From contig NZ_QQBI01000013.1 in NCBI RefSeq assembly GCF_004302915.1, positions 1 through 64,000 of the forward strand: 64,000 nt of DNA, read 5' to 3'. Below are positions 10,614 through 19,878 of the stretch, piece after piece. Positions within the stretch are counted from its first letter, which is position 1, and each line of letters starts with the position of its first letter. Position numbers and translations under genes: made by a program. Source of the DNA: Komagataeibacter xylinus. GTDB lineage: Bacteria > Pseudomonadota > Alphaproteobacteria > Acetobacterales > Acetobacteraceae. The notes below the pieces were generated by a model that had not been told where the DNA came from, ran no database searches, and saw only the letters and a program-made list of their open reading frames with translations.

Positions 10614-11981
10614 ATGCGAACCGACCTTACCGAGATACGCCGGAAACACATGCGCCACCTGCGCCGTTCCGCGCGGATCACCACCGAGCAGTGGCGGCGC
10701 AAGATCGCGTGCTGGGCGGCTGCCGTGGTGGTGGGCGTGGTGGCGGTAGGCTTTGCCATGGCGGCTGATGCGGCAGCGAGCCTGCGCACGCACATCATCG
10801 CATTCAACCCGTGGCTCATGCTGGTGCTGACGCCGGGCGGCCTTGCGCTTTCAACGTGGCTGACGCGCACATGGTTCCGCGGTGCGCAGGGCAGCGGCAT
10901 ACCGCAGACCATTGCAACGCTGCACCTTGAAAATTTCGCCATTGTCGACCGGCTGCTGTCGCTGCGGGTGGCGGCGGGCAAGATCGTGCTGACCTCGCTG
11001 GGGCTGGTGGCGGGGGCCTCCATCGGGCGAGAGGGGCCGAGCGTGCAGATTGGCGCCGCCATCATGCATGCGTGCGGGCGGTGGCTCAACCTGTCCACCA
11101 TCAGCATGCGGCGCGGGCTGATCCTGGCGGGCGGGGCCTCGGGCGTGTCGGCCGCGTTCAACACGCCGCTGGCGGGCATCGTGTTCGCCATCGAGGAACT
11201 CAGCCACTCGTTTGAGCAGCGCACCAGCGGCACCATGCTCACCGGCGTGATCCTGTCGGGTGTCACGGCCATAGCACTCGTGGGCAATTACAGCTATTTC
11301 GGCCATACGGATGTGGTGGTGCCCATTGGCATCAGCTGGATCGCGGTGCCGACCTGCGGCATTCTGGGTGGTATTGGCGGGGGCGTGTTCTCGGCCATTC
11401 TCATCCGGGCCACGCGCGGCCTGCCCGGCGGGCTGGGGCGCTTTGCCAAGGGGCGGCCCGTGGCGTTCGCCGCCGTGTGCGGGCTTTTGCTGGCCATACT
11501 GGGCATTGCCTCGGGCGGGATCACCTATGGCACCGGCTACTACCAGGCGCATGAAATCATTGACGGGCGAACCCATTATCCCGCCTCGTTCTTCATCCTC
11601 AAATTCATCGCCACCATCATTTCCTACTGCTCGGGCATTCCGGGCGGGCTGTTTGCGCCCTCGCTTGCCATCGGGGCGGGGTTTGGCGGCTGGGTAGCGC
11701 AGTTCCTGCCGCACACCACGCCGGGTGCGGTGGTGCTGCTGGGCACGGTGGCCTATTTCTCCGCCGTGGTGCAGTCACCGCTGACGGCCTCGGTCATTGT
11801 CATGGAAATGTGCGATAACCAGCAGGTTACGCTGGCGCTGCTGGCCACGTCGTTCCTGGCCTATGGCGTGTCGCGCATGATCTGCTCGCAGCCGCTCTAT
11901 GCGGCCCTGGCCGAGGCGTTTCTTGATGGCATGGCCTCTGCCCCCAAGCCTCCGCCCGCAGTCAAAACGGCTGTAAAATAA
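10614..11981 (+). CDS. ClC-type chloride channel/transporter
   Basis: 455 residues with about ten to twelve hydrophobic segments, an inner-membrane ClC protein that moves chloride, probably in exchange for protons. The three selectivity motifs are present: GSGIPQ (about 94-99), GREGPSVQIG (about 138-147, containing the gating Glu) and GIPGGLFAPSLAIGAGFG (about 342-359). There are no C-terminal CBS domains. In an acid-tolerant bacterium such a protein could support acid resistance, but that role is inferred. About 130 bases separate it from the CDF genes. Convergent with a glycosyltransferase gene. Confidence 0.93.
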   Translation: MRTDLTEIRRKHMRHLRRSARITTEQWRRKIACWAAAVVVGVVAVGFAMAADAAASLRTHIIAFNPWLMLVLTPGGLALSTWLTRTWFRGAQGSGIPQTIATLHLENFAIVDRLLSLRVAAGKIVLTSLGLVAGASIGREGPSVQIGAAIMHACGRWLNLSTISMRRGLILAGGASGVSAAFNTPLAGIVFAIEELSHSFEQRTSGTMLTGVILSGVTAIALVGNYSYFGHTDVVVPIGISWIAVPTCGILGGIGGGVFSAILIRATRGLPGGLGRFAKGRPVAFAAVCGLLLAILGIASGGITYGTGYYQAHEIIDGRTHYPASFFILKFIATIISYCSGIPGGLFAPSLAIGAGFGGWVAQFLPHTTPGAVVLLGTVAYFSAVVQSPLTASVIVMEMCDNQQVTLALLATSFLAYGVSRMICSQPLYAALAEAFLDGMASAPKPPPAVKTAVK

Positions 11982-11983
11982 CA

Positions 11984-12063
11984 GAAGTTTTTGGTGAAGC
12001 TTTTTGCAAAAAGCTTCGGAAGACGCCGCCTTCTTGAAAAAAGGCGGCACCCAGAAACTTTTA
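11984..12063. repeat. Double-hairpin intergenic repeat, copy 3
   Basis: Same family, in the orientation of copy 1: the GAAGCTTTTTGCAAAAAGCTTC hairpin, then GCCGCC...GGCGGC, flanked by GAAGTTTTTGGTG and CACCCAGAAACTTTT. It fills the gap between the convergent ClC and glycosyltransferase genes and touches the end of the latter. Confidence 0.85.
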
Positions 12064-13098
12064 TCCGTTTTTTGTCTTTAGCACCCGGTCGTAAAAGGCC
12101 AGCCATTGGCTGGTTACGGCCTCCGGCGTAAAGCCTGCCTCGTAATCCCGTGTGCCGCCTGCCCTGATCCTTGCTGCAAGGGCGGAATCATCAAGCACCG
12201 CGCGAATGGAAGTGGCCAGGGCCGGGGCATCATCAATCGGCACCAGCATGCCGTTTTCACCGTTGCGGATATGTGCCTTTGGTCCATCCGCCGCACAGGC
12301 CACCAACGGCACGCCTGCTGACCAGGCATCGAGTATCACGGTGCCAAACGGCTCATAGCGCGAGGGCAGCACGCACAGATCCGCTGCTGCCAGCAAGGCC
12401 CCCCGGTCCGAGCGCCAGCCCAGAAAATGCACCCGGTCCGCCACCCCCAGCCTTGCCGCCTGCGCGCCAAGGGCCGCACGCAGTTCGCCCTCGCCTGCCA
12501 GCCATACATGGCAGCGCGGCAGGGAGGGCAGCGCGTCAAGCAGGGTTTCCAGCCCCTTGGCCGGGTGCAGGCGCGAGAGCACCAGCAGCACCGGGGCATC
12601 GGGCGGCGTATCAAGTGCGTGCCGCGATACCGGCGGCTGCGGTTTTACGGAGGGGAAGGTGGGGATATAGGCCACGCGATCGGCTGGCGCGCCGCGCGCC
12701 ACCATGGAGGCCGCCATATCCGCCGTGCAGCCCACGAACCAGTCGCAATGCGCAAAGGCACGCAGATCCTTGTAATTGCCGAACCAGCCAATCACCGGCA
12801 CCCCGGTACCAGCGGGCACGATCTCGGCGGCACGGCGCAGCCAGCAATGGATGAGGTCGGGCCTGACGCGCCCGATCAGCCTGCGTATGGCGTGGCGGGC
12901 GACAGGGCGGAGCGGCAGGCGCAGCGGGGCGGTCTCCACAGCCATCCCCGCCGCCCGCATGGCGGGCACGCGGGGGGCTGCGGGGTGCATGACCACATCC
13001 TGTTCAAGCCCCGCCTCATGCAGGCTGCACATGACATCGGTAGCATAAAGCTCCGCTCCGCCATTGCCCCTTGCCGCCATGACATGCAGCACCCGCAT
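12061..13098 (-). CDS. Glycosyltransferase family 4 protein
   Basis: 345 residues, GT-B fold, soluble or membrane-associated. The N-terminal half starts MRVLHVMAARGNGGAELYATDV, the usual acceptor-domain opening with the GG loop. The C-terminal half is a group 1 glycosyltransferase domain: LVLSRLHPAKGLETLLDAL (about 165-183), WLAGEGELRAALG, and the EPFGTVILDAWSAG motif (about 266-279) where the second acidic residue of the E-x7-E pair is Asp. The sugar donor and glycan are not identifiable. It is the last gene of a leftward run behind the WD40 and CobW genes, 23 bases after the WD40 gene. Confidence 0.87.
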   Translation of the reverse strand: MRVLHVMAARGNGGAELYATDVMCSLHEAGLEQDVVMHPAAPRVPAMRAAGMAVETAPLRLPLRPVARHAIRRLIGRVRPDLIHCWLRRAAEIVPAGTGVPVIGWFGNYKDLRAFAHCDWFVGCTADMAASMVARGAPADRVAYIPTFPSVKPQPPVSRHALDTPPDAPVLLVLSRLHPAKGLETLLDALPSLPRCHVWLAGEGELRAALGAQAARLGVADRVHFLGWRSDRGALLAAADLCVLPSRYEPFGTVILDAWSAGVPLVACAADGPKAHIRNGENGMLVPIDDAPALATSIRAVLDDSALAARIRAGGTRDYEAGFTPEAVTSQWLAFYDRVLKTKNG

Positions 13099-13121
13099 GC
13101 GTTTTTCCGCCCCCTGCCGCT

Positions 13122-14183
13122 TTATTTGGCCGACAGGTCGATCACGGCGGCGCGGCCATCTTCCGTGCCAAAGGCCAGCGCGCAGCCATCGGGGCTGAAG
13201 GCGAGCGCGGTCACCGCGCCTTCGCCCGCCATGCTGACCGGCAGCACGCGCTGGGCGTTGGTATCGACCATCAGCACCGCGCCATCGGCAAAGCCCGCGG
13301 CTACGATGTCATGCACGGGGTGGCAGGCGACACGGGTGCACATGATGCCGGGAATGCCCCCGGCCTCGAAGGGGGGCTTGCCCATCGGGCCACCACCAAA
13401 GAACGGCCACATCACGATGGTGTCCGCCCCGCTGGTCACCAGCCACTTGCCATTACGCGTAAAGGCCATGGACTGCACCTTGGAAGGGTAGCCGCTCATG
13501 CGCATGTTATGCCCATCGGCCAGGCGCCAGCCATGCAGTTCCGATTCCTGCATGGAGGTCACCAGCGCGTCGCCCGCAGGATGGATGGCGATGCCGATAT
13601 GGCTGCCCTTCCATTCCAGCACGCGGGGGGTATCCACCCTGGCCTGCACGAACCACATCGACGCGCCATTATAATGCGAGGCCGCGATGCGCTTGCCCTT
13701 GGCATCGAACACGATGCCGCTGACGGTGGAAGGATGCTCGAGCACCTTGAGCGTATCCCGGCCCGCCGCATCACGCAGTTCGACCTGCTTGCCCGATGCA
13801 AAGGCGATCACCCCGCCCCTGTCATTTGCCCAGGTGGTGATGTGCTCGATCCAGCGGCGGCCCCTTGCCAGTTCACTCACACTGCCATCAGCCGCAATCC
13901 GGCGCAGGCTGTTGTCATCGCCGCCAGTCAGGAAGCCGGTGGGGGCGGCATCAGGTGCTATGGAAAGCACCGCGCCATCATGCACGGTCTGCACATCCCA
14001 TGCATCCGAGCGGCCCCAGTCGGCGCGGGCGGCCACCATCACGTCGCCCTCGGCGGTGGCGAAGGCGACCTGCTGGCTGTCACGCGCGATGGCGCAACCG
14101 GTGACCTGCCCTTCAAGCTGGCGCTGCGCACCACGGCGTTCGAGCAGCGAGGGGGGCATGGTGTCGTTCATGGCGCCGCTCAT
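13122..14183 (-). CDS. WD40-repeat protein coupled to CobW
   Basis: 353 residues made of WD40-like blades, visible as repeated stretches such as GCAIARDSQQVAFATAEGDV, TVSGIVFDAKGKRIAASHYN, VQSMAFTRNGKWLVTSGAD and VTALAFSPDGCALAFGTEDG, enough for a seven-bladed propeller. No signal peptide is seen, so it is probably a cytoplasmic binding platform. The start ATG overlaps the stop of the CobW gene by four bases (ATGA), so the two are translationally coupled and may act together in metal handling. No catalytic residues are recognisable. Confidence 0.82.
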   Translation of the reverse strand: MSGAMNDTMPPSLLERRGAQRQLEGQVTGCAIARDSQQVAFATAEGDVMVAARADWGRSDAWDVQTVHDGAVLSIAPDAAPTGFLTGGDDNSLRRIAADGSVSELARGRRWIEHITTWANDRGGVIAFASGKQVELRDAAGRDTLKVLEHPSTVSGIVFDAKGKRIAASHYNGASMWFVQARVDTPRVLEWKGSHIGIAIHPAGDALVTSMQESELHGWRLADGHNMRMSGYPSKVQSMAFTRNGKWLVTSGADTIVMWPFFGGGPMGKPPFEAGGIPGIMCTRVACHPVHDIVAAGFADGAVLMVDTNAQRVLPVSMAGEGAVTALAFSPDGCALAFGTEDGRAAVIDLSAK

Positions 14184-15181
14184 TTCGCACGGCAGCTTTC
14201 AAAACCACGGCGCAGTTGCGGGCGGTTGAGGTTGCGGCCAATGAAGACAAGGCGCGAGACATGCGGCTCATCCTTCTTCCACGGGCCGATAAAGCCGCCA
14301 TCGGCCATCATGTGCACCGCCTGAAAGGCAAAGCGCTGGTTCTCGCCCGCATAGTTCAGGATGCCCTTGGCCCGCAGGATGTCCGCCCCCTGCTCCTGCA
14401 GCACGGCCCCGATCCAGGCCTGGAACTTGGCAGCGTCGAGCGGTTCCTCCACCTCGAAGGACATGGACGTCACATCAGCCTCATGCGAGTGGCTGGTGTC
14501 CTCAAGGAAATTGGGGGCATGCTCGAGCGCGCGCTGGAGGTCAAAGCCGCCCTGGTCGAGCACATCGGACAAGGGCACGTCGCCGCGTTTCGCGCGGTGG
14601 AGGCGGCAGACGGAATTGATCGAGCGGATGCGCTTTTCAATCGCCTCAAGGCCTGCTTCATCCACAAGGTCGACCTTGTTGAGGATGATCACATCGGCAA
14701 AGGCGATCTGGTTCACCGCCTCGGGGCTTTCTTCGAGCGTCTGGAGCACGTTGTAGGCATCGACCACGGTCACGACCGCATCGAGCCGGGTCTTGCCGCG
14801 CACGTCTTCATCAACAAAGAAGGTCTGGGCCACGGGAGCCGGGTCGGCAAGGCCGGTGGTCTCGACGATGATGCCGTCGAATTTGGCGCGGCGCTTCATG
14901 AGGTTGCCGAGGATGCGGATCAGGTCGCCGCGCACGGTGCAGCAGATGCAGCCGTTATTCATCTCGAACACTTCCTCGTCGGCATCGACCACGAGGTCGT
15001 TGTCCACGCCGAGCTCGCCAAACTCGTTGACCACAACCGCGTATTTGCGGCCATGCTCGGCGGTGAGGATATGGTTGAGCAGCGTGGTCTTGCCTGCGCC
15101 GAGGAAGCCCGTCAGCACCGTAACCGGCACGAGGGCGTTCGCAGCTTTGGCGTCAGGTACGGCCTGAACGGTATCGGACAT
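14180..15181 (-). CDS. CobW/COG0523-family GTP-dependent metallochaperone
   Basis: 333 residues from the ATG at 15181, which has a clear GGAGG four bases upstream; the longer frame adds an unrelated N-terminus. G3E GTPase fold with Walker A GFLGAGKTT (25-33), the metal-binding GCICC motif (77-81) of COG0523 proteins, Walker B-like IIVETTGLADPAP and the guanine-specificity motif LNKVDLV. A C-terminal CobW_C domain follows. Family members deliver zinc, cobalt or other divalent metals to client enzymes. The absence of cobalamin genes nearby argues for a zinc or general chaperone role (inference). Coupled to the WD40 gene downstream. Confidence 0.9.
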   Translation of the reverse strand: MSDTVQAVPDAKAANALVPVTVLTGFLGAGKTTLLNHILTAEHGRKYAVVVNEFGELGVDNDLVVDADEEVFEMNNGCICCTVRGDLIRILGNLMKRRAKFDGIIVETTGLADPAPVAQTFFVDEDVRGKTRLDAVVTVVDAYNVLQTLEESPEAVNQIAFADVIILNKVDLVDEAGLEAIEKRIRSINSVCRLHRAKRGDVPLSDVLDQGGFDLQRALEHAPNFLEDTSHSHEADVTSMSFEVEEPLDAAKFQAWIGAVLQEQGADILRAKGILNYAGENQRFAFQAVHMMADGGFIGPWKKDEPHVSRLVFIGRNLNRPQLRRGFESCRAK

Positions 15182-15197
15182 GGAACCTCCAGTGTTT

Positions 15198-15218
15198 GGG
15201 CATGAGCCTTGCATGCCC
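15198..15218 (-). promoter_or_regulatory. Leader hairpin just upstream of the CobW ribosome-binding site
   Basis: An inverted repeat of GGGCATG and CATGCCC, 7-bp stem and 7-base spacer, ends about six bases before the GGAGG of the CobW gene. It could be an operator or an RNA hairpin affecting translation. It does not resemble a Zur box or cobalamin riboswitch that I know. Weak support. Confidence 0.25.
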
Positions 15219-15281
15219 AGATATAGGACGGCGCACGGCGCTGTCCCATACCCGCGCGGCATAAAAACGCAAAACGCGGCC

Positions 15282-16385
15282 TCAGGCGCGGCGGCGCAGG
15301 GCTTCGGCCCGCAGGTGGGCGCGGCAGGCACGCGCATGCTCCACCCCAAAGCGCAGCGCCTGCGCACGCCCCCGCGCAGCAAGGCCAGCGCGCAGGTCCG
15401 GCCCGTCCATCAGCCGGGCGATGGCCTGCGCCAGTTCCGGCGTGGGCTGGGGCGGGCAGAGCAGGCCGCCATCGCCCACCACCTCCGGCAGGCCGCCAGT
15501 AGGGGCGGCCACGAGGGCGGCACCCGCCGCCATGGCCTCCAGCGCTGCAAGGCCAAAGGGCTCGGGCCAGCGGCTGGGCACCACCACGATGGCCGCCCGC
15601 GCCATGGCGGCCAGCACATCCGCATGGGGCCGGTAGCCCTCAATCCCGATGCCTGCCGCCTGCGCGCGGGGCAGCAGTTCCGCCATGAAAGGGGTAACGG
15701 GCGCATCGGCGCGAAACCGGTCGGCCCCGATCATGTCAAAACGCCAGCCGGGATAAGCAGGGGCAAGCCCGGCGCAGGCCGCAACGAACAGGTCAGCCCC
15801 CTTGGTCTCGACCATGCGCCCGGCAAACAGCACCTGTGGCGCGCGCGCATCCATGGGCAGCACGCTGGCGGGAATGGCCACGCCGTTGGGCGAGACGCCA
15901 ACCCACTGTCCGTCCGTGGCGGGCACCCCCTCCATGAAGCGCTGGCGCACCCAGCCGGATACGCAGGCCACGTTCATCCATCGCAGCAGGGCAGCGCGGC
16001 GGGCGGGTGTTTCGGCCCCACGCATGCCCTGGGGGTCGTTATGCAGCACCAGCAGCACGTGCTGGCCGGGGCGGCTGCGCGCGATATGCAGCGCGGTATC
16101 GGGGCGGTTATGCACCTCGACCACCGCAGGGCCGATGTCATGCACGATCCGCAGCACGGCAGCGGCATAACGGTGGCTGCGGCTGCCCGGTGGCCACAGG
16201 CCGGGGCGCACTGTCCGGTATTCATGGTCGGGCAGCAGCGTGGGGCCTGCCACCGGCGCGCCGATGATGACATCATTCGGGCCGGCAAGGGCAGCCACCT
16301 GCAGGCCGATGGCCCCCACGGCCCCCGCACTGAAGCCTTCACGCGCGGGCAGCACCACCGCCACCCGCCAGGGCAGGTTTTCCAC
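15282..16385 (-). CDS. Glycosyltransferase family 4 protein
   Basis: 367 residues, GT-B fold. The N-terminus WRVAVVLPAREGFSAGAVGAI contains a donor-site-like loop. The C-terminal domain has VLFAGRMVETKGADLFVAA (about 186-204) and the canonical E-x7-E motif EPFGLAALEAMAAG (about 267-280), followed by GGLPEVVGDGGLL. It is likely to transfer a sugar onto a lipid-linked or surface glycan, but donor and acceptor are unknown. Five bases downstream of the GST gene in the same direction, so it ends the ferredoxin-MnmA-GST run, a partner set with no evident functional link. Confidence 0.86.
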   Translation of the reverse strand: MENLPWRVAVVLPAREGFSAGAVGAIGLQVAALAGPNDVIIGAPVAGPTLLPDHEYRTVRPGLWPPGSRSHRYAAAVLRIVHDIGPAVVEVHNRPDTALHIARSRPGQHVLLVLHNDPQGMRGAETPARRAALLRWMNVACVSGWVRQRFMEGVPATDGQWVGVSPNGVAIPASVLPMDARAPQVLFAGRMVETKGADLFVAACAGLAPAYPGWRFDMIGADRFRADAPVTPFMAELLPRAQAAGIGIEGYRPHADVLAAMARAAIVVVPSRWPEPFGLAALEAMAAGAALVAAPTGGLPEVVGDGGLLCPPQPTPELAQAIARLMDGPDLRAGLAARGRAQALRFGVEHARACRAHLRAEALRRRA

Positions 16386-16390
16386 GGGGC

Positions 16391-17062
16391 TCAGCCGATA
16401 TCCTCAAAGCGTGCCTGCTGCCACTGCTTTGGCTCCTGGGCGGCAAGCTGGTACCATTCCTCCATGAGCGGATGCGCGCGCACGGCGGTCATGTAGGCCC
16501 GTGATTCCGGCGAGGGGCTGACCCCGTAGGACAGGAAGCGCGAGACGATGGGCGCGAACATGGCATCCGCCATGCCGAATTTTTCCCCGAACAGGAAATC
16601 GCCATCCTTGCCAAAATCAAGCCGCGCCTCGGTCCAGATCGCATCAATCCGCGCGATGTCGGCATCGATATCCGCCGTGGTGCCCGCGGCAAGCGGGCGG
16701 TTCTCGCGCCCGGTATTCATGGGCATGGCGGCGCGCACGGCGCGAAAGCCCGCATGCATCTCGGCGGCGATGCTGCGGGCATAGGCGCGCGCACGGGCAT
16801 CGGCAGGCCACAGGCCGGGGGCCTGCTCGGCGCAGTATTCACAGATCGCGAGGCTCTCCCACACGGCAGCGCCATCATGTTCAAGGTAAGGCACCTTGCC
16901 ATTTGGCGAGATGGTGCGGATGGCGGGCGTCTCGCCCGTATCGGCCAGCGGGATCACCTGCTCGCGCACGTCAAGCCCGGCCAGGCGCACCGCAAGCCAG
17001 CCGCGCAGCGACCATGATGAATACCGCCGCGTGCCAATGACCAGAATACTGTCGCTCATCAT
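16391..17062 (-). CDS. Glutathione S-transferase family protein
   Basis: 223 residues. An N-terminal thioredoxin-like domain has RYSSWSLRGWLAVRLAG (about 13-29), where the Ser pair supplies the usual glutathione-activating residue, and SPNGKVPYLEHDGAAVWESLAI (about 53-74) with the cis-Pro and the ES glutathione-binding pair. An all-helical C-terminal domain includes FLFGEKFGMADAMFAPIVSR. Cytoplasmic detoxification or isomerisation is typical. Its ATG overlaps the mnmA stop (ATGA), indicating translational coupling. The Met at 17059 is an alternative start. Confidence 0.88.
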   Translation of the reverse strand: MMSDSILVIGTRRYSSWSLRGWLAVRLAGLDVREQVIPLADTGETPAIRTISPNGKVPYLEHDGAAVWESLAICEYCAEQAPGLWPADARARAYARSIAAEMHAGFRAVRAAMPMNTGRENRPLAAGTTADIDADIARIDAIWTEARLDFGKDGDFLFGEKFGMADAMFAPIVSRFLSYGVSPSPESRAYMTAVRAHPLMEEWYQLAAQEPKQWQQARFEDIG

Positions 17063-18156
17063 GCCGCCTTTCCTTCGCCTCCGGCCTCGACCCGGCGGAT
17101 GAACCCGCCACCAAGCACCCGGCTGCCATCATACATCACGCAGGCCTGCCCCGGCGCGGGCACCGCCCCCTCATCCAGCACCACGCGGGCCGCCCCATCA
17201 GGCAGCGCCCACACGGTGGCGGCGCGCGCCACCTCGCGCGCGCGGATCTGCACCGCGCAGCGCAGGCCCTCGGGCCCCGGCGGGGTCACCAGCCAGTTCA
17301 TGTCGCGCAGCACCAGCGTGCGGGCTACCGCCCGGGCGCGCGGGCCGATCACCACGCGGCGGCTGGCAGGCTCGATGCCCACCACCATCTGGCGCTCGCC
17401 CGCCAGCATGGCGGCATTGCCCAGCCGCTTGCTCTGGCCCACGGTGTAGCGGCTCACGCCTTCATGCGCGCCCACCACCTGGCCGGACTGGTCCACGATC
17501 TCGCCCGCGCCGGTTATGTCGGGGCGCAGCTTTTCCACCAGGGCCGCGTAGGAGCCATCGGTCACGAAGCACAGGTCCTGACTGTCGGGCTTGGCGGCCA
17601 CGGCGAGGCCAAAGCGCTCGGCCTCGGCGCGGACGGCGGCCTTGTCGGGCATGTCGCCCAGCGGAAAGCGCAGGAATTCAAGCTGGTCGCGCGTGGTGGC
17701 GAACAGGAACCATGACTGGTCGCGCCCCTCATCAACGGGGCGGTGCATCTCCACCCCATCCGGGCCTTCCACGCGGCGCACGTAATGCCCGGTGGCCATG
17801 GCATCGACCCCAAGGTCACGCGCCATGCCCAGAAGATCGGTGAATTTCACGCCCTGGTTGCACGCAACGCACGGCACCGGCGTCTCGCCCGCGGCATAGG
17901 CATTGGCGAACGTGTCGATCACGCTGTCCTGAAAGCGGCGTTCGGCGTCGATCACGTAATGGGGGATGCCGAGCCTGTCGGCCACGCGGCGGGCGTCGTG
18001 TATGTCGCGCCCGGCGCAGCACGCGCCTTTTTTCTTGCTCTCGCGGGAATCGTAGAGCTGGAGGGTCGCGCCAATGACCTCGTGCCCTTCGGCCACGAGG
18101 CGCGCGGCAACGACGGAACTGTCCACCCCGCCAGACATGGCCACAAGAATACGCAT
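17059..18156 (-). CDS. mnmA: tRNA 2-thiouridine(34) synthase MnmA
   Basis: 365 residues from the ATG at 18156; the longer upstream frame lacks family similarity. MnmA adenylates U34 of tRNA Lys, Glu and Gln and installs sulfur. The PP-loop SGGVDSS lies at 8-14, the catalytic Cys is in PCVACNQGVKF (about 100-110) and the second Cys in DSQDLCFV (about 197-204). The C-terminal beta-barrel domain contains PASRRVVIGP. Placed downstream of two cysteine desulfurases and a ferredoxin in the same direction, the sulfur source it needs is encoded next door. Overlaps the GST gene by four bases. Confidence 0.95.
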   Translation of the reverse strand: MRILVAMSGGVDSSVVAARLVAEGHEVIGATLQLYDSRESKKKGACCAGRDIHDARRVADRLGIPHYVIDAERRFQDSVIDTFANAYAAGETPVPCVACNQGVKFTDLLGMARDLGVDAMATGHYVRRVEGPDGVEMHRPVDEGRDQSWFLFATTRDQLEFLRFPLGDMPDKAAVRAEAERFGLAVAAKPDSQDLCFVTDGSYAALVEKLRPDITGAGEIVDQSGQVVGAHEGVSRYTVGQSKRLGNAAMLAGERQMVVGIEPASRRVVIGPRARAVARTLVLRDMNWLVTPPGPEGLRCAVQIRAREVARAATVWALPDGAARVVLDEGAVPAPGQACVMYDGSRVLGGGFIRRVEAGGEGKAA

Positions 18157-18280
18157 GGGCTCGGTTCCACTTCCCTTGAAACAGGCAATGCCCGGAGAAC
18201 TATCAGCCTCCGGGCATCGCGCGTCAAACATCATCCTGCCCGCCCGCGCACAAATCACGCAGGCGGCATGGCACGTCCGG

Positions 18281-18595
18281 TCAGGACGTGCTGGGCAGGC
18301 GCACCACAAGGCCGTCGAGCGCTTCGGTCATCACGATCTGGCAGCCCAGGCGCGAGGTCTTTTCCAGCCCGAAGGCAAGGTCGAGCATGTCTTCCTCGTC
18401 CTCGGTCGGCGGCGTCAGCTTGGGCGCCCATTCTGGGTCGACCACCACATGGCAGGTGGCGCAGGCCAGCGAGCCTTCGCATGCGCCTTCAAGGTCAACA
18501 CCGTTCTTGTGCGCGATTTCCAGGACCGACAGGCCCAGCGGGGCCGCGACTTCGCGGCGGGTGCCATCACGCTCGATGAATACTATATGCGCCAT
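18281..18595 (-). CDS. fdx: [2Fe-2S] ferredoxin, adrenodoxin/ISC type
   Basis: 104 residues. The [2Fe-2S] ligands are Cys39, Cys45 and Cys48 in [10 protein letters not shown] (C-x5-C-x2-C) and Cys85 in RLGCQIV, the vertebrate-type/ISC pattern rather than the plant type. Acidic residues [11 protein letters not shown] follow, as in Fdx that donates electrons to Fe-S cluster assembly. The ATG at 18595 is preferred (AGGA eight bases upstream) over one three codons earlier. It lies 31 bases after a cysteine desulfurase and 124 bases before mnmA, consistent with a sulfur-mobilisation operon. Confidence 0.93.
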   Translation of the reverse strand: MAHIVFIERDGTRREVAAPLGLSVLEIAHKNGVDLEGACEGSLACATCHVVVDPEWAPKLTPPTEDEEDMLDLAFGLEKTSRLGCQIVMTEALDGLVVRLPSTS

Positions 18596-18626
18596 CTTTT
18601 CCATCCTGCCTGTGCGTTGCGCCCGG

Positions 18627-19808
18627 TTAGCCTGGCGCAGCGCTGCCTTGCGCGCGGCAATGTGCCACTGCGCGGCACAGGATCGCCGCCGCGCGATCCA
18701 CTTCGGCGGGTGAGGTATAGCGTCCGACCGCCAGACGCAAGCCTTCCGCCGCCTGCGCCGCCTCAAGCCCCATTGCGCTGAGCACATAGGACGGCACCAC
18801 CTCGGCCGAGGAACACGCCGACCCGGTGGACAGGCACAGCTCGGGTGCGGCTGCCAGCAGGTCGAGTGCCCGCACCCCCTCGAAGCCTATGTTCAGGTTG
18901 GCCGCAAGCCTTGCCTGCATGCCGCCATGCACGCGCAGGCCGGGGCAGCCCGCCGCAAGGGCGGCCAGCATGCGGTCGCGCAGGGAAGCGATACGGGCAC
19001 GCTCGGCGGCCCCTTCAAGGCGGGCAATGCGGCATGCCGCGCCGAACCCGATGATCAGCGGCGCTGGCAGCGTGCCCGAGCGCAGGCCGCGCTCCTGCCC
19101 CCCGCCCGAAAACAGCGGGGCAAGGCGCACGCGCGGCCTGCGGCGCACGAACAGCGCGCCCACCCCCTTCGGCCCATACAGCTTGTGCGCCGAGACGGAG
19201 GCCAGATCGAGATCCCACGCCCTGACATCAACATCCACCTTGCCCGCCGCCTGCGCAAGATCGCTGTGCAGCAGGCTGCCTGCCCGGCGCACGATGGGGG
19301 CGAGGGCTGCAAGGTCGTGCAGCACGCCGGTCTCGTTATTGGCGGCCATGATGGAGGTGAGCAGGGTAGGCACCTCAAGGGCCCCGGCCAGCACGTCAGG
19401 GTCGAGCGTGCCATCGGGCCGCACGGGCAGGATCACCGGCTCGCAGCCCTCACGCGCCAGGTCACGCACCGACTCCAGCACGCATTTGTGTTCGGTCGCC
19501 ACCGTGATGACCCGCCTGCGCGGATCCCCGCGCGCGATGAGGTGGCGCACGGCCCCCTTGATGGCAAGGTTGTTGGCCTCGGTCGCACCCGAGGTGAACA
19601 CGATCTCACGCGCATCAGCGCCGAGCAGGGTGGCGACTTCGCCCCGCGCCTGCTCCACCGCATCATGCGCGGCGCGGCCTGCCGCGTGGTCGAGGCTGTG
19701 GGGGTTGGCGAAGCTATGGGCAAACCACGGCATCATTTCGTCCACCACGCGGGGATCGCACGGCGTGGTGGCCTGATAGTCGAGATAGATCAGGTCAGGA
19801 TCGGTCAT
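18627..19808 (-). CDS. Cysteine desulfurase (NifS/IscS-like), copy 1
   Basis: 393 residues, aminotransferase class V, PLP-dependent. It converts cysteine to alanine and carries the sulfur as a persulfide. Visible: [14 protein letters not shown] at the N-terminus, the GATEANN segment, NNETGV, the PLP lysine in [10 protein letters not shown] (about Lys 208) and the catalytic cysteine in STGSACSS (about Cys 331), with the extended loop of group I enzymes. Start at 19808; the longer frame overlaps the upstream gene. It is immediately preceded by a second, divergent desulfurase and followed by ferredoxin. iscU, iscA and hscAB are absent here. Confidence 0.93.
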   Translation of the reverse strand: MTDPDLIYLDYQATTPCDPRVVDEMMPWFAHSFANPHSLDHAAGRAAHDAVEQARGEVATLLGADAREIVFTSGATEANNLAIKGAVRHLIARGDPRRRVITVATEHKCVLESVRDLAREGCEPVILPVRPDGTLDPDVLAGALEVPTLLTSIMAANNETGVLHDLAALAPIVRRAGSLLHSDLAQAAGKVDVDVRAWDLDLASVSAHKLYGPKGVGALFVRRRPRVRLAPLFSGGGQERGLRSGTLPAPLIIGFGAACRIARLEGAAERARIASLRDRMLAALAAGCPGLRVHGGMQARLAANLNIGFEGVRALDLLAAAPELCLSTGSACSSAEVVPSYVLSAMGLEAAQAAEGLRLAVGRYTSPAEVDRAAAILCRAVAHCRAQGSAAPG

Positions 19809-19878
19809 GCCCGCCCTCCGTGCCGGTGGGGCCTCATTTCCGCCCCGCCATGCGCCCGACGGTTCATGGCAGCTCCGC

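Noticed and set aside
15180-16496. Long + strand frame opposite the GT4 and GST genes
   Set aside because: No domain, Arg/Gly/His-rich shadow composition, and the minus-strand genes carry clear motifs.
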